The notes: generated from the sequence alone by a model not told the origin. 64,000 nucleotides of DNA from Streptomyces sp. DvalAA-14 (GCF_900091855.1 NZ_FMCH01000325.1:62001-126000); one strand, 5' to 3'. Positions 14,656-24,434 are shown, counted from the first letter of the stretch. Numbers and translations are program-made.

Positions 14656-15843
14656 TCAGCCCGCCGTGCGCCCGGAACCGCGCCGGACCTTCACCGGCGC
14701 CGACTCGACGGTCGTCGACGTACCGTCGGCCCAGGTACCGGTCACCTCGACGGTCACCTTGTCCCCGAGGTACTTGCTGAGGAGGTCGAACCGGTGCCCG
14801 GTGGCGTGCGCCAACGGCGTGCCGTCGAGGAGCCACTGGTAGCTGAACTTCGCAGCTGGGGTCCACTTGCCTGGGTTCGCCGTCAGGAAGCTGCCGACCT
14901 CGGGCGTGCCCTTGATCACCGGCTTGCCCGGCGTCTGCAGCAGATAGTGGTAGAAGGTGACGTTGCCGGGAGCGTTCGGATCGGGCTGCTCCCGGTTGAG
15001 GATATTGAGGGTCAGACCGTCTCGTGTCTCCAGGAACGCCAGGCCCTCGACCTCTTGGGGGTAGGGGACGGTGAGGTTGAAGAGCACCTGGACTTCGCCG
15101 GTCTTCAGGTCGGCGCGGGCAATGGTCTGCTCCGCGTCGTTGCAGGAGAAGTACATCCAGCCCTGGTGGACTTTGCCGCCCTGGGCTTCGTTGATCGGCT
15201 GGGAGATCGAGATGTACTTCTTGAAGGTGAAGTCGGACAGGCTGTAGACGGCGATCTGGGTGGCGTCCGCGTAGGCCATGCCGTAGGCGAGGCCCTTCTC
15301 GGCATCGACGGCCACCCAGCTCGCGATGTCGTGCACGCCGTGCGCGTCCAGGGCGGTGGCGCGGCCGGTGAAGGTCAGATCCCCGGCGTTGTAGAGGGCG
15401 AACACCGGTGTGTTGTATTCGTAGGGGTATTCATGGGGACTACCGGGGTCGGATGCGCTGCTGTCGAGCGGGATGTAGAGGTGGCCGTTTGCGTAGTCCA
15501 AGTCACCGATGTGGTTCAGGCCTTTTGAGGAAAGCTGAGAGGGGTCGGCCAGTTCGGCTGGAATCGCCGGCGAGGTCTTGAGGACGGTGTTGTATTTCAT
15601 GTCGGTGATCTCCAGCCCGTTGCTGCTGGAGAAGTACCAGTGGCTGCCGTCGGTGGTGACGCCCTGGCCGCGCGAGCTCCCGGCGTCGCCGGTGAAGACG
15701 TCCTTGCCGATCAACTGCCATGTCTCGACATCCGATGCGGCCTTGGGTGCCGCTTGTGCCGGTCCCGCCGTCGCGGGTATCGCCACGGCCGCGCCGGCCA
15801 GGGCGAGTCCGCCGATGAAATTCCTTCTCGTCAAAGCTTCCAT
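14656..15843 (-). CDS. Tat-exported beta-propeller protein with C-terminal Ig-like domain
   Basis: The 395-residue protein starts with a Tat signal (TRRNFIGGLALAGAAVAIP, cleavage likely after AQA near residue 31). Residues about 45-310 form propeller-like blades with repeated short strands (LDYANGHLYIPLD, VAVDAEKGLAYGMAY, HQGWMYFSCND). Residues about 310-390 form an Ig-like module (GSFLTANPGKWTP, SYQWLLDG, VTVEVTG) common in surface proteins. GGAGCC lies 5 nt before the ATG. It probably binds or acts on an extracellular ligand, but I cannot name it. Confidence 0.8.
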   Translation of the reverse strand: MEALTRRNFIGGLALAGAAVAIPATAGPAQAAPKAASDVETWQLIGKDVFTGDAGSSRGQGVTTDGSHWYFSSSNGLEITDMKYNTVLKTSPAIPAELADPSQLSSKGLNHIGDLDYANGHLYIPLDSSASDPGSPHEYPYEYNTPVFALYNAGDLTFTGRATALDAHGVHDIASWVAVDAEKGLAYGMAYADATQIAVYSLSDFTFKKYISISQPINEAQGGKVHQGWMYFSCNDAEQTIARADLKTGEVQVLFNLTVPYPQEVEGLAFLETRDGLTLNILNREQPDPNAPGNVTFYHYLLQTPGKPVIKGTPEVGSFLTANPGKWTPAAKFSYQWLLDGTPLAHATGHRFDLLSKYLGDKVTVEVTGTWADGTSTTVESAPVKVRRGSGRTAG

Positions 15844-16026
15844 GCTGGCTCCATTTGGTGCGCAGGCGGACGAATCACGTGTGCAGAGTCGGCTGCAAAC
15901 GCTAGTCGGGCGAGTTTGCGCCACTGCGGCGGAAGCATGACTGCATGATGAACGGAGTTTTCCCGGGGAGTCGGTCGGTGCCGAACGTCTGTGGGGGATT
16001 ACGGGCCGCCCCGTGGTGACGGGTGA

Positions 16027-16821
16027 TCACGTCGAAGTGTCCGCAGCCGCCGCCGGAGACGCACGCCCGGTCTGCGAAGGCGCCGACGGAGCCGTCCGGT
16101 GCAGCCGGGCTCTGGCCACGATCAGGATCACGGCGAGTATCACCAGCGGCGGCACCGCCGCCAGGACCGGCACCTCCTTGGAGAGCACACCGCCGAGCGC
16201 GGCACCGACCGGCAGCGCGAGCAGCACCAGGGCCGGACGGCCGGTGCCCGCGAAGTTGCGGTGCGCCACCGCACGGGCCACCGACGTGAGGGTACCTGTG
16301 AGGAATGTCGAGGACAGCCCGGAGAGGTTGAGCCGCATGACCGCGCTGCTCTGGGTACCCATGGCGAGCGTGGCCACCACCAGCAGCACGGTGCGTTCGA
16401 CGGATCCGACATGCGCGTCCTGACACCACCAGGTGATGTTTAAGCCGAGAAGCAGCATGAACTCGGCGAGCAACGCCGCCGTGACCTGAAGGGGCCAGAT
16501 CGGATCGTCGTCGCGGGCCACCCCCGACAGCCTTCCTCCGGCCATCACACCGACGACGTAGGCGATCACCGCGACGGCCGCGTGCTGCAGCCCGGACAGG
16601 TCGCTGCGCCCGACGGACAATCCCATCAGGACCATGTTGCCGGTCATGACGCTGGTGAAGACCCCACCGAGTCGGGTGAACGCGATGACGTCGGTCATGC
16701 CGGTGACCACCGTCAGCGAGACGATCAGTCCGATCCGCAGCCGAACCTGATCGGTCGCCCGGCCGACGCTGCCGAGGGTCGCGATCGCAGCCGACGCACC
16801 GGTTCGTCCGCGGACCGTCAC
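16027..16821 (-). CDS. DUF1275 (YoaK-like) membrane protein
   Basis: The 264-residue protein has six to seven helices and the family hallmark GMTDVIAFTRLGGVFTSVMTGNMVLMGLS (motif TGN) near residues 40-68. A C-terminal helix (LVILAVILIVARA) completes it. Function is unknown; the family is linked loosely to transport. It overlaps the hydrolase gene by 4 nt and so belongs to the end of the transporter operon. Confidence 0.85.
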   Translation of the reverse strand: MTVRGRTGASAAIATLGSVGRATDQVRLRIGLIVSLTVVTGMTDVIAFTRLGGVFTSVMTGNMVLMGLSVGRSDLSGLQHAAVAVIAYVVGVMAGGRLSGVARDDDPIWPLQVTAALLAEFMLLLGLNITWWCQDAHVGSVERTVLLVVATLAMGTQSSAVMRLNLSGLSSTFLTGTLTSVARAVAHRNFAGTGRPALVLLALPVGAALGGVLSKEVPVLAAVPPLVILAVILIVARARLHRTAPSAPSQTGRASPAAAADTST

Positions 16822-17651
16822 TGAGCATCACCGAAGCCCTGAAGGAACCGGGTCATCCGGCGGCCGGCGTCGCCGGCCGCCGCCGAATCCGGGTGCTTGC
16901 GCAAGAACCCATGCGGGGCGCTGTCGTAGACCGCGAGTTCGGCGCTCCCGCCGCGCCGGCGGTACGCCGCGACGAACCTGTCCGCCATATCGGGAGTGAG
17001 GTTCTGGTCGTCGCGGCCCTGAATGGCCAGGATCGGCGGCAGAACGGCCGACTCGCCGCGCTCCAGGATCCGCTGCGGGCTGCCTTCGTCCATGTCGCCC
17101 TCGCTCGGCCAGTAGGCCGCGTGCCCGGCCAGCAAGGCCGACTTCGCCTCCCGCCGGGCCATGCGGTAGCGCTCCAGCGGATCCAGCACGGCGTAGCACA
17201 GGGCGGCGAACGCCAGACTCGCGTCGAAGTCCGCCGGGTCCGGGTCGCGGTAGCGCGGATCGCGCGGGCGCATCGCGGCGAGCATCAACTGGTGGCCGCC
17301 GCTGGAGAAGCCGAGGCCGCCGACGAGCCCGGGGGCCGTCTTCGCCTGGTCGGCATGCCGCTTCAGCCAGCTGATCGCGGACCCCACGTCGCTGACCGGA
17401 GCCGGGTACCGAGCGGTCGGCGGCATCCTGAAGTCGATCGCCAGTACCGTCACCCCGTTCGCCGCGAGTTCGCGCACGGTCGCCTCATTGCTGAATCGCG
17501 AACCGCCGACCCAGGTGCCGCCGTGCACGTACACCGCGGCCGGGAACGGGCCGTCCGCCCGTGGGGTGTACAGCGTCGCCGGCAGGTCCGCACCGGGGAC
17601 CGTGCGGTAGACGAGTTCGGTCACCGTGACCGCTTCGCCGGGTGCGGGCAT
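16818..17651 (-). CDS. Alpha/beta hydrolase (esterase/BD-FAE type)
   Basis: The 277-residue protein has the oxyanion segment VYVHGGTWVGGSRF, the nucleophile elbow GFSSGG, and the C-terminal DSAPHGF with the catalytic His. ILAIQGRDDQNLTP carries the likely acid. This is the HSL/BD-FAE-like esterase layout. I chose the ATG at 17651 because GGAGG is 5 nt upstream; an ATG six codons earlier lacks one. It follows the permease gene by 33 bp, overlaps DUF1275 by 4 nt, and may release the imported compound from an ester. Confidence 0.85.
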   Translation of the reverse strand: MPAPGEAVTVTELVYRTVPGADLPATLYTPRADGPFPAAVYVHGGTWVGGSRFSNEATVRELAANGVTVLAIDFRMPPTARYPAPVSDVGSAISWLKRHADQAKTAPGLVGGLGFSSGGHQLMLAAMRPRDPRYRDPDPADFDASLAFAALCYAVLDPLERYRMARREAKSALLAGHAAYWPSEGDMDEGSPQRILERGESAVLPPILAIQGRDDQNLTPDMADRFVAAYRRRGGSAELAVYDSAPHGFLRKHPDSAAAGDAGRRMTRFLQGFGDAQ

Positions 17652-17684
17652 GATCGCCTCCACTTCCATCGGGATACGCCGGTC

Positions 17685-19457
17685 TCACGCGGCGGAACGA
17701 GAGCCGGCGTTCGTGCCCGATCCGCGCAGCGCGGCGGCGATGACCATCGTGAGGACCGTCATCATCACGCTGAGGGCACTGGCACTCTGCACGAAGCCGA
17801 GCTGGTACCGGTTCCAGATGAGGGTCGCCATCACGTCGTTCCCCGGTGAGGAGAGCAGCAGCGGCAAGGTGAGGTTCTGGATACTGACCAGGAAGACGAT
17901 CAGGAAGCCGTTGGAGGCCACCGACCGCAGCAGCGGAATCAGTACCCGCATCCAGATGTGCCGCACCGCGCCGCCGGAGACCGCCGCCGCCTCCTCCAGG
18001 CTGACATGCACCTGGGCCATGCCGGGATTGGTGATCCGGGTGCCCAGCGACATGTACTTGGTGATCATCGCGATCACCATGATCCAGATCGTGCCGTATA
18101 CGCCCACCGGGAGGATCAGGTACACCAGCAGCACGGCCAGCCCGATGACAATGCTGGGAATCATGTGCGGGAAGAACATCAGGAAGTCCAGCCAGCCGGC
18201 CGCCCGGTTGCGCGCTCGCACCACCAGCCAGCTCGACAGCAACGACAGCACCATCGTGCCGGCCGCGGCGCACAGCCCGAGGACAATCGTGTTCACCACC
18301 GTCGACGTCAGGGTCGAGGAGCCGAACAGGTTGCTGTAGGCGGTCCAGTTGCTGCGGTGGAAGGCCTTGCTGTTCAGGCCGGAGTAGTACGGCTGGATGC
18401 TCGACCAGAAGAGCATCAGCAGCGGCAGCACCAACACGATCACGATGTAGAGCAGCGCGATGCCCAAGGTGGGATAGCGCATCCGGCCGAGCTGGATGGG
18501 CCGCGGGCGGTAGCCCTTGCCGGTCACCGTGGCGAACCTGCTGGAGCGGCGGATCAGCCGTTGGTAGAGGATCAGCGGCACGAGCGAGAGCACGACGAGC
18601 AGCAGGCCGTACGAGCTGGCCAAGCCGTAGTCGGGCAGTCCGCTGGGCGGCTGAACGGTCAGGAACACCTGGGTGCTCAACACCGAGACGTGGCCCGGCA
18701 GTCCGAGCACCAGCGGGATGTCCACCCACTCGATGATGTTCACGAAGTTGTAGATCATCGCGCCGAGCAGCGCCGGGGCGAGCATCGGCAAGGTGATGCG
18801 GAACAGCGTGGTCCGCATCGGCGCGCCACTGGCCGCCGCGGCGTCCTCCAGCGATCCGTTCATGCCCCGGAACGCGGCCCCGATGAGCAGGAACATCAGC
18901 GGGACCAGCTGCACCCCCTGCACGAAGATCATTCCGGGCAGCGAGAGCACATCGAACCGGAAGCCGAACACCGCGTGCAGAACCTGATTGACCGCCCCGT
19001 TGTTCGGGTTGAGCAGCAGACTCCAGGAGATCGCGAAGATCAGGCCGGGAATGCCGGAACTCGCGACGACGAGCACGTACAGCGTCCGCCGCATCGGGAT
19101 GTTGGTCCGTTCGACCAGCCAGGCGAAGGCGATGCTGAAGAAGCTGGCAATGAGCAGCGAGCCCAGCGCGTATTCCACGGTGGTGAGCAGCAGGTGCCAG
19201 GTCTGGCTCGCGCCCAGCACACTCGTGACATTGCTCAGCGTCCAGGTACTGCCCGAGGACAGGGGCAGCGCGAGCGAGGTGTCCTGGAAGGAGCTGGCCA
19301 GCAGGATGACCAGCGGCCCGAAGACCAGGTACACGACGACGAGGCTGACCACGACGGCCAGCAGCACGCGGGCGGTGGGCCGTCGGCGGGCCGGCAGCGG
19401 CGGCGGTGATGCCGCGACGCGCGACGGAGGCGGCGCGGCGTCCAGCAGATCGGTCAT
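17685..19457 (-). CDS. Fused ABC permease (two BPD_transp_1 domains)
   Basis: The 590-residue protein has about 12 helices in two halves, each with an EAA loop: EDAAAASGAPMRTTLFRITL (about residue 210) and EEAAAVSGGAVRHIWMRVLI (about residue 490). This fused layout is that of FbpB/PhnU-like importers for ferric iron, putrescine-like amines or 2-aminoethylphosphonate. It overlaps the ATPase gene by 4 nt (ATGA). With the binding protein and ATPase it forms a complete importer. Confidence 0.9.
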   Translation of the reverse strand: MTDLLDAAPPPSRVAASPPPLPARRRPTARVLLAVVVSLVVVYLVFGPLVILLASSFQDTSLALPLSSGSTWTLSNVTSVLGASQTWHLLLTTVEYALGSLLIASFFSIAFAWLVERTNIPMRRTLYVLVVASSGIPGLIFAISWSLLLNPNNGAVNQVLHAVFGFRFDVLSLPGMIFVQGVQLVPLMFLLIGAAFRGMNGSLEDAAAASGAPMRTTLFRITLPMLAPALLGAMIYNFVNIIEWVDIPLVLGLPGHVSVLSTQVFLTVQPPSGLPDYGLASSYGLLLVVLSLVPLILYQRLIRRSSRFATVTGKGYRPRPIQLGRMRYPTLGIALLYIVIVLVLPLLMLFWSSIQPYYSGLNSKAFHRSNWTAYSNLFGSSTLTSTVVNTIVLGLCAAAGTMVLSLLSSWLVVRARNRAAGWLDFLMFFPHMIPSIVIGLAVLLVYLILPVGVYGTIWIMVIAMITKYMSLGTRITNPGMAQVHVSLEEAAAVSGGAVRHIWMRVLIPLLRSVASNGFLIVFLVSIQNLTLPLLLSSPGNDVMATLIWNRYQLGFVQSASALSVMMTVLTMVIAAALRGSGTNAGSRSAA

Positions 19458-20557
19458 GCGACCACGACACAGCGGCGCGGATCCAGCGCGACGTAGACGC
19501 TGTCGTCGGCGGCGTAGCTGCGCCCGCCGACCGGTACCTGCGCCCGCAGCAGCACGCCGCCGGCCTCCAGGTGCAGGTCCATCGCCCCACCGAGGTAGAG
19601 CACGTTGCGGACCTTGGCGGGGAAGACGTTGTCGGTCGAGTCCGGTGGTCTGTCATGGACCGCTACGTCCTCGGGCCGGATGGCCATCGACACCGCGCCG
19701 CCCACGGCATGTCGGTGGTGCGAGACGGCGCTGACCGGGCCGAGAGAGGTCTCCACCAGCAGTCCGGTGTCGCCGCGAAGTTCGAGCACCGTCGCGTCGT
19801 AGAAGGTGCCCGACCCGACGAACTCGGCGGCGAACTTGTTGGCGGGGCGCTCGTACAGCTCGCGCGGGGTGGCGATCTGGACGACTTCGCCGTCCTTCAT
19901 CAGTGCGATCCGGGTCGCCATGGACAGCGCCTCGACCTGGTCGTGGGTGACCAGCACGGTGGTGATCCGGACTTCCTGCTGGATCTGGCGCAGCTCGCCG
20001 CGCATCCGTTCCCGCAGGGCGGCGTCGAGGTTGGACAGGGGTTCGTCCAGCAGGAGCACCGCGGGCTTGCGCACCAACGCGCGGGCCAGTGACAGCCGTT
20101 GCTGCTGCCCGCCGGACAGCTGCGTCCCCGCCCGGTCGGCCAGGTGGTCCAGGCCGACCATCGCCAACGCCTCCTCGACCATCGGGCGGACGTTCTTGCG
20201 CGGGGTCCGGCCGATGGTGAGCGGGAAGGCCACATTCTGATACACGGTCATGTGCGGCCATACCGCGTAGTCCTGGAAGACCATCCCGATGTCGCGGCGG
20301 TGCGTGGGCACCGAGCGCTTGCCCTCCACGACCGGGTCGCCGTTGAGGCGGATGGTGCCTGACGAGGGCCGCTCCAGGCCCGCTATGCAGCGCAGCGTCG
20401 TCGTCTTACCGCAGCCGCTGGGTCCCAGGAGCGCGAAGAACTCGCCCTCCCCGACCTCGAAGGAGACGTCGTGCACGGCGAAGCCCGCACCGGACTGGGG
20501 ACCGCCGGGGTAACGATGGTTGAGATCAACTACCTGAACGACGCTGTTCATGGGCAT
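19454..20557 (-). CDS. ABC importer ATP-binding protein with TOBE domain
   Basis: The protein is about 367 residues. Walker A is GPSGCGKTT, the signature LSGGQQQRLSLARAL, Walker B VLLLDEPLSNLD and the switch THDQVEAL. About 110 C-terminal residues form a TOBE-like domain (VSMAIRPEDVAVHD). This matches the FbpC/PotA/PhnT group. The start lies 4 bp beyond the binding-protein stop; ATG at 20557 or 20551 are both possible and neither has a strong binding site, consistent with coupling. Confidence 0.9.
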   Translation of the reverse strand: MPMNSVVQVVDLNHRYPGGPQSGAGFAVHDVSFEVGEGEFFALLGPSGCGKTTTLRCIAGLERPSSGTIRLNGDPVVEGKRSVPTHRRDIGMVFQDYAVWPHMTVYQNVAFPLTIGRTPRKNVRPMVEEALAMVGLDHLADRAGTQLSGGQQQRLSLARALVRKPAVLLLDEPLSNLDAALRERMRGELRQIQQEVRITTVLVTHDQVEALSMATRIALMKDGEVVQIATPRELYERPANKFAAEFVGSGTFYDATVLELRGDTGLLVETSLGPVSAVSHHRHAVGGAVSMAIRPEDVAVHDRPPDSTDNVFPAKVRNVLYLGGAMDLHLEAGGVLLRAQVPVGGRSYAADDSVYVALDPRRCVVVA

Positions 20558-20561
20558 CCGT

Positions 20562-21611
20562 TCACTTGCTCTGGTCGGCGATATCCGTGGAGAACTTCGC
20601 GGCGGCGTCACCGTCCGCCGCGGTCGTCAGGGCAGCGACCGAGGCCGAGGCGGCGATGCCGGTGGGCCGGGTGCTGTTGGGCTTGCTCTCGATCGCCACC
20701 CGCTGGGCGGTGCCCTGCGGTCCGGCCCACCAGGACATGAAGCAGGCGGCCGCGTTGGCGTGCGGCGAGTTCTTGGTGATGTAGGCGTAGTAGTCGAGCG
20801 TCGGCACCACGTCGAGGTACTTGATCGCGATCGGCGCCCCGGAGGCGTGCAGTTGCGTCACGTTGTCGACCGTCGCGCTGGTGGACAGCTCCGCCTGCCC
20901 GGACGCGACCTGCTGGAGGCTCGCGGTACTGCCCTGGAGCGCGACGGGCTTGTCCTCGGCCAGGAACTTCTTCAGCCAGCTGTCGGCCTTGTCGTAGCCC
21001 CAGGCCACGCCGAGTCCCTGCAGGTAGTCACCGCGGGGGTCGTAGATGACCTGGCCCTTCCACCGGGAGTTGGCCAACTCGTCCCAGGTCGAGGGCAGGT
21101 CCGAAGCCTTGACCTTGTCGGTGTTGTACGCCAGACCGATCGGCAGCCGGTAGGTGCGCACGCCCTGAACCGCCCCGCCGCCGGCCAGTTGGGAGGCCGG
21201 CAGTCCGAACTTCGTCCAGTCGACGTTCTGGACCAGATTCGCCGAGACCAGCGGAGCGAGGGAGGGCAGGTCCGCTTCGACGAGGTCGGCGCTCAGCGCA
21301 TGGCCGGCCTGGGCCTCGGCACTGAGCTTGGGCGTGATGTCGGTGCCGTGGTAGACGCCCTGGACGATCTTGATCTTCGGATACTTCGCTTCGAACGGCG
21401 CGATCTCCTTCTTGAAGGTGTCCGGGTCGTAGGAAACCCAGTAGTTGACCGTGCCCTCAGCCGCGCCCTGTGTGCAGGCGGCCGACACCGAGTCGGCGAG
21501 CGGAGCGGCCGCGGCGGTGCTCTTGCCGGTGGACGAACCGCAGGCGGTCGCCGCGAACAGCGCGGCCACCGACACGGCAGCAGCAGTGAAACCTCTTCGA
21601 CGTGCGCTCAA
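20562..21611 (-). CDS. Extracellular solute-binding lipoprotein
   Basis: The 349-residue protein starts at TTG (21611), chosen because GGAGG is 7 nt upstream. It has a lipoprotein signal ending FAATACGSS with the lipid-modified Cys at residue 24. The mature part is a family-1/FbpA-like binding protein: VNYWVSYDPDTFKKEIAPFEAKYP, PIGLAYNTDKV, PSTWDELANSRWKGQVIYDPRGD. Homologues bind metal complexes or small phosphonates/amines. Ligand residues cannot be assigned by eye. Confidence 0.9.
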   Translation of the reverse strand: MSARRRGFTAAAVSVAALFAATACGSSTGKSTAAAAPLADSVSAACTQGAAEGTVNYWVSYDPDTFKKEIAPFEAKYPKIKIVQGVYHGTDITPKLSAEAQAGHALSADLVEADLPSLAPLVSANLVQNVDWTKFGLPASQLAGGGAVQGVRTYRLPIGLAYNTDKVKASDLPSTWDELANSRWKGQVIYDPRGDYLQGLGVAWGYDKADSWLKKFLAEDKPVALQGSTASLQQVASGQAELSTSATVDNVTQLHASGAPIAIKYLDVVPTLDYYAYITKNSPHANAAACFMSWWAGPQGTAQRVAIESKPNSTRPTGIAASASVAALTTAADGDAAAKFSTDIADQSK

Positions 21612-21635
21612 CGTGATGCCTCCGATAGCGGTGGA

Positions 21636-22493
21636 TCAGAAAGTGGGGAGCTTGACGTAGAACACGGTGGTTGCCTCGGTGGCGGTGAGGCCCACCGGTT
21701 CGTCCTCCTTCGACGACCCGAAAGCGGTCAGCGCCGGGTGCTTGTCCCCGTTGAGGTCGAGTTCGCCCCGCACGACGAAGGCGATCTCGTTCGACGGCTC
21801 CTGGCCGAACGCCAGGGTGGCGCCGGGCTCCAGCCGGGCGAACGCGATCTTCGTCAGCCGCTCGCTGAAGACCCCGAGCGACTTCCAGGCGACGCCGGGC
21901 GCGGCCGGGTCGTCGCGCCAGCCGAAGTTGTCCGGATTCATCAGGATGATGTCGGCGTAGCGGGACGGCGGGTACTCGATCGTGCGTCCGTTCATCTGCT
22001 CCCAGACGGCCTCGAACGCATCCTGGTTGTGATGGGTGCCGTTCTCGTCGACCCAGGAGAAGATGCCGTTCTTGAGCTCGCCGTCGGCGCGGGCCTTGAG
22101 GTCCTCCAGACCCTTCTTCCGCTGGGCGATGCTCGCGTAGCCCTGCCCGCTGGGGCCGCCGAACTGCAGGATCAGCATGGTCAGGGTGGGATTGATGTCC
22201 TGCGGGCCGTAGTAGGCGCTCTCCGGGAAATAGCCCACCCAGCCGGCCGGGAGGGTGCGGCGGCTGGCCACGGAGTACTCGCCGTCCAGCACGAAACGCA
22301 CTTGCTCGAAGTTGTGGTGGTGGCGGGGGGTCGTCCACTGCGCGTCGTCGCCGCCGTAGGAGTAGCCGAGCCGGAAGTTGTCCGGCGCGTCCTCCTTCCC
22401 GGTGAGCAGGGTGCGGGAGATGCGGGTGCCGGTCCGGAGATTTCCGGCCTGGTCGTAGTAGTTGGGTGCTGCCTCGGGATGTCCTGTCTGCAT
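21636..22493 (-). CDS. Cupin-like protein of the uptake locus
   Basis: The protein is about 285 residues with two apparent beta-barrel halves. The first has RHHHNFEQVRFVLDGEYSV followed by LPAGWVGYFPE, a cupin metal site (HHH ... E). The second has FARLEPGATLAFGQEPSNEIAFVVRGELDLNG without the His set. This resembles bicupin hydroxylase/isomerase-like proteins. It lies 24 bp before the binding-protein gene and may process the imported molecule. The start is uncertain between 22493 and 22514. Confidence 0.7.
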   Translation of the reverse strand: MQTGHPEAAPNYYDQAGNLRTGTRISRTLLTGKEDAPDNFRLGYSYGGDDAQWTTPRHHHNFEQVRFVLDGEYSVASRRTLPAGWVGYFPESAYYGPQDINPTLTMLILQFGGPSGQGYASIAQRKKGLEDLKARADGELKNGIFSWVDENGTHHNQDAFEAVWEQMNGRTIEYPPSRYADIILMNPDNFGWRDDPAAPGVAWKSLGVFSERLTKIAFARLEPGATLAFGQEPSNEIAFVVRGELDLNGDKHPALTAFGSSKEDEPVGLTATEATTVFYVKLPTF

Positions 22494-22528
22494 GTCAGTC
22501 CGTCTCTCGTCCATGGGTCCGGCGCCGT

Positions 22529-23485
22529 TCAGGCACCGATCCGTTCGAGTTTCTGCAGGCAACGCAGCGGTTGGGGCAGGGGCTCGCCCGGAAACAGCTG
22601 CGGCCACGCCGTCTCGCCGACCTCGGCGACATAGAGATCGCCACGGGAGTCGCAGGCCATCGCGTGCGGCGACAGGAACTGGCCGGGGCCGACTCCGGCC
22701 GTGTCCGTGCCGATCCGGGCCAGTAGCTCGCCCGTGTCGCTCAGAACGCTGAGCCGGGGGCCCAGGTTGGGCGCGCCACGGCTGAACCGCATGACCGGGC
22801 CGAGTTCGCCGACCAGGAACACCGGATCCGGACCGGGCGTGCGGTACAGCGACGACGGACGGTGCAGGTTCCCCCACATCGTCTCGAAGCGGCCGTCGCC
22901 GTCGAAGACTTGGATGCGGTGGTTCTCCCGATCGGCGACGTAGACCCAGCCGTCCGGGTCGCAGACGATGTTGTGCGGCAGGTTGAACTCCCCCGGTCCC
23001 ATGCCGGCCGTGCCCCAGGAGAGGACCAACTCGCCATCGGGCGCGTACTTGTGCACCCGGGCGTTTCCGTAGCCGTCCGTGACGTAGACGGCCCCGTCCG
23101 GGCCGACCGCCGTGTGCGTGCACCGATGGAACGGCCGGCCGCTGTGGAACGGGCTGGGGCCGTCGACCGGGCCCACGTGGCCCAGCAGTTGTCCGTCACG
23201 GGTGTAGTGGCTGACCCGGTGCGAACCGTCGTCCGTGCACCACAGGGTGCGGTCGGGCGCGACCGTCACCGAGTGCGGGTGGGTGAACTCGCCCTCGCCC
23301 CAGGTGCGTAGCAGTCCGCCGTCGGCGTTCAGCACGGCCATCGGGTGCGTGCTGCGGGAGAACACGAAGATCTCGTCACCGTCGACCGCCACCCCGGCGA
23401 CGTCGCCCACGCCCCAGTCGGCGGGCAGGTCACCCCAGCCGGGGACGACGCGGTAGGCGTAGCGACCCTGTCCGACGACGGTCAT
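22529..23485 (-). CDS. NHL-repeat six-bladed beta-propeller protein
   Basis: The 318-residue protein contains repeated NHL blades: FTHPHSVTVAPDRTLWCTDDG, AVGPDGAVYVTDGYGNARVHKY, FNLPHNIVCDPDGWVYVADREN and FLSPHAMACDSRGDLYVAEVG. Blade His residues recall the peptidyl-hydroxyglycine lyase/SMP-30-like lyases, so an enzymatic role (lactonase or lyase) is possible. No signal peptide is seen. GGAGG lies 7 nt before the ATG. It is the first gene of the minus-strand uptake operon, 177 bp from the divergent GntR gene. Confidence 0.8.
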   Translation of the reverse strand: MTVVGQGRYAYRVVPGWGDLPADWGVGDVAGVAVDGDEIFVFSRSTHPMAVLNADGGLLRTWGEGEFTHPHSVTVAPDRTLWCTDDGSHRVSHYTRDGQLLGHVGPVDGPSPFHSGRPFHRCTHTAVGPDGAVYVTDGYGNARVHKYAPDGELVLSWGTAGMGPGEFNLPHNIVCDPDGWVYVADRENHRIQVFDGDGRFETMWGNLHRPSSLYRTPGPDPVFLVGELGPVMRFSRGAPNLGPRLSVLSDTGELLARIGTDTAGVGPGQFLSPHAMACDSRGDLYVAEVGETAWPQLFPGEPLPQPLRCLQKLERIGA

Positions 23486-23524
23486 CTGTGCCTCCCGGGT
23501 GGCTGAATATCGTTGACCCGCAGA

Positions 23525-23542
23525 ACGTATAACGTATAATTT
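23525..23542. promoter_or_regulatory. GntR-type operator/promoter, uptake operon
   Basis: AACGTATAACGTATAATT is an AT-rich tandem element in a GC-rich context, overlapping a likely -10 hexamer of the minus-strand operon. It shares TATAACG and CGTATAAT with the site at 26231. It lies between the divergent GntR regulator and the NHL gene. Confidence 0.55.
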
Positions 23543-23661
23543 GACTGCACAAGGTTACTGCGACCACGACTTCTGGTTGAATCACAGCGATCAGCCCGCT
23601 GTGCACGCAGGCGCGAATCACCCGCTGCACGATGAACAGCGGCCGGCAAACAGGGAACTTG

Positions 23662-24360
23662 ATGTCCGAGCGTGACCACGGCACCAGCAACGCGACCACG
23701 CCCACGAGGCCCGCGCGCCGACCGATCGAGCGGCCCGGTCCACTGCGGCAACTGGTCTTCGACGCGATCGCCGAAATGATCATCAATCAGGACCTTTCGC
23801 CCGGCGAACACCTCAACGAGGCCGACCTCGCCGCAAACCTCGGCGTCAGCCGGCAGCCGGTGCGCGAGGCTCTGCAGCAACTGCAGTCCGAGGGCTGGGT
23901 GAACCTACGGCCCGGTCAGGGTGCCTTCGTGCACCAGCCGACCGAGGAGGAGACCGACCAGCTGCTGGGTGTGCGGGTGATCCTCGAAGCCGAATCGGCG
24001 CGGCTGGCGGCGCTGGCACGCACCGATGCCGATGTCGCCAAACTCTGGCTGCTCTGGCAGGCCGGCAAAGACGCGGTCGCATCCCACGAGCGCAGCCGGA
24101 TGGTCGCGGCCAACGCCGAACTGCACGCCTGCATCATGGCCGTTGGCGGCAACGCCGTGCTGGCCGAACTCGGCCGCACGGTCGACCGGCGGGTGCGCTG
24201 GCACTACACGCCGCTCGCCGTGGTGCGCGGCGACGACGCCTGGGAGGAGCACGCCGACCTCATCCGCGCCATCGAGGCCGGGGCGGCCGACGAAGCTGCC
24301 GCGATCATGCGGGAGCACACCGAGCGCACCCGGAAGATCGCGCACCCGAACGGATCCTGA
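23662..24360 (+). CDS. GntR-family regulator, FCD (FadR) subgroup
   Basis: The 232-residue protein has an N-terminal winged helix (LRQLVFDAIAEMIINQDLSPGEHLNEADLAANLGVSRQPVREALQQL, split here into its motif parts HLNEADLA and VSRQPVREAL). A C-terminal all-helical FCD domain follows, with metal-site-like Asp/His residues (ANAELHACIM, DAWEEHADLIRAIEAG). The ATG at 23662 has GGGAA 5 nt upstream; an ATG ten codons earlier is less likely. FCD regulators sense organic acids. It is divergent from the uptake operon and probably represses both that operon and the 25310/26202 pair. Confidence 0.9.
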   Translation: MSERDHGTSNATTPTRPARRPIERPGPLRQLVFDAIAEMIINQDLSPGEHLNEADLAANLGVSRQPVREALQQLQSEGWVNLRPGQGAFVHQPTEEETDQLLGVRVILEAESARLAALARTDADVAKLWLLWQAGKDAVASHERSRMVAANAELHACIMAVGGNAVLAELGRTVDRRVRWHYTPLAVVRGDDAWEEHADLIRAIEAGAADEAAAIMREHTERTRKIAHPNGS

Positions 24361-24434
24361 CCGAGCACCGGGCCCGGGGCGGCGGGCAGTTCGGGCCCCC
24401 GGGACGAGCCGAGCCGGTGCCGTGGCCAGAACAG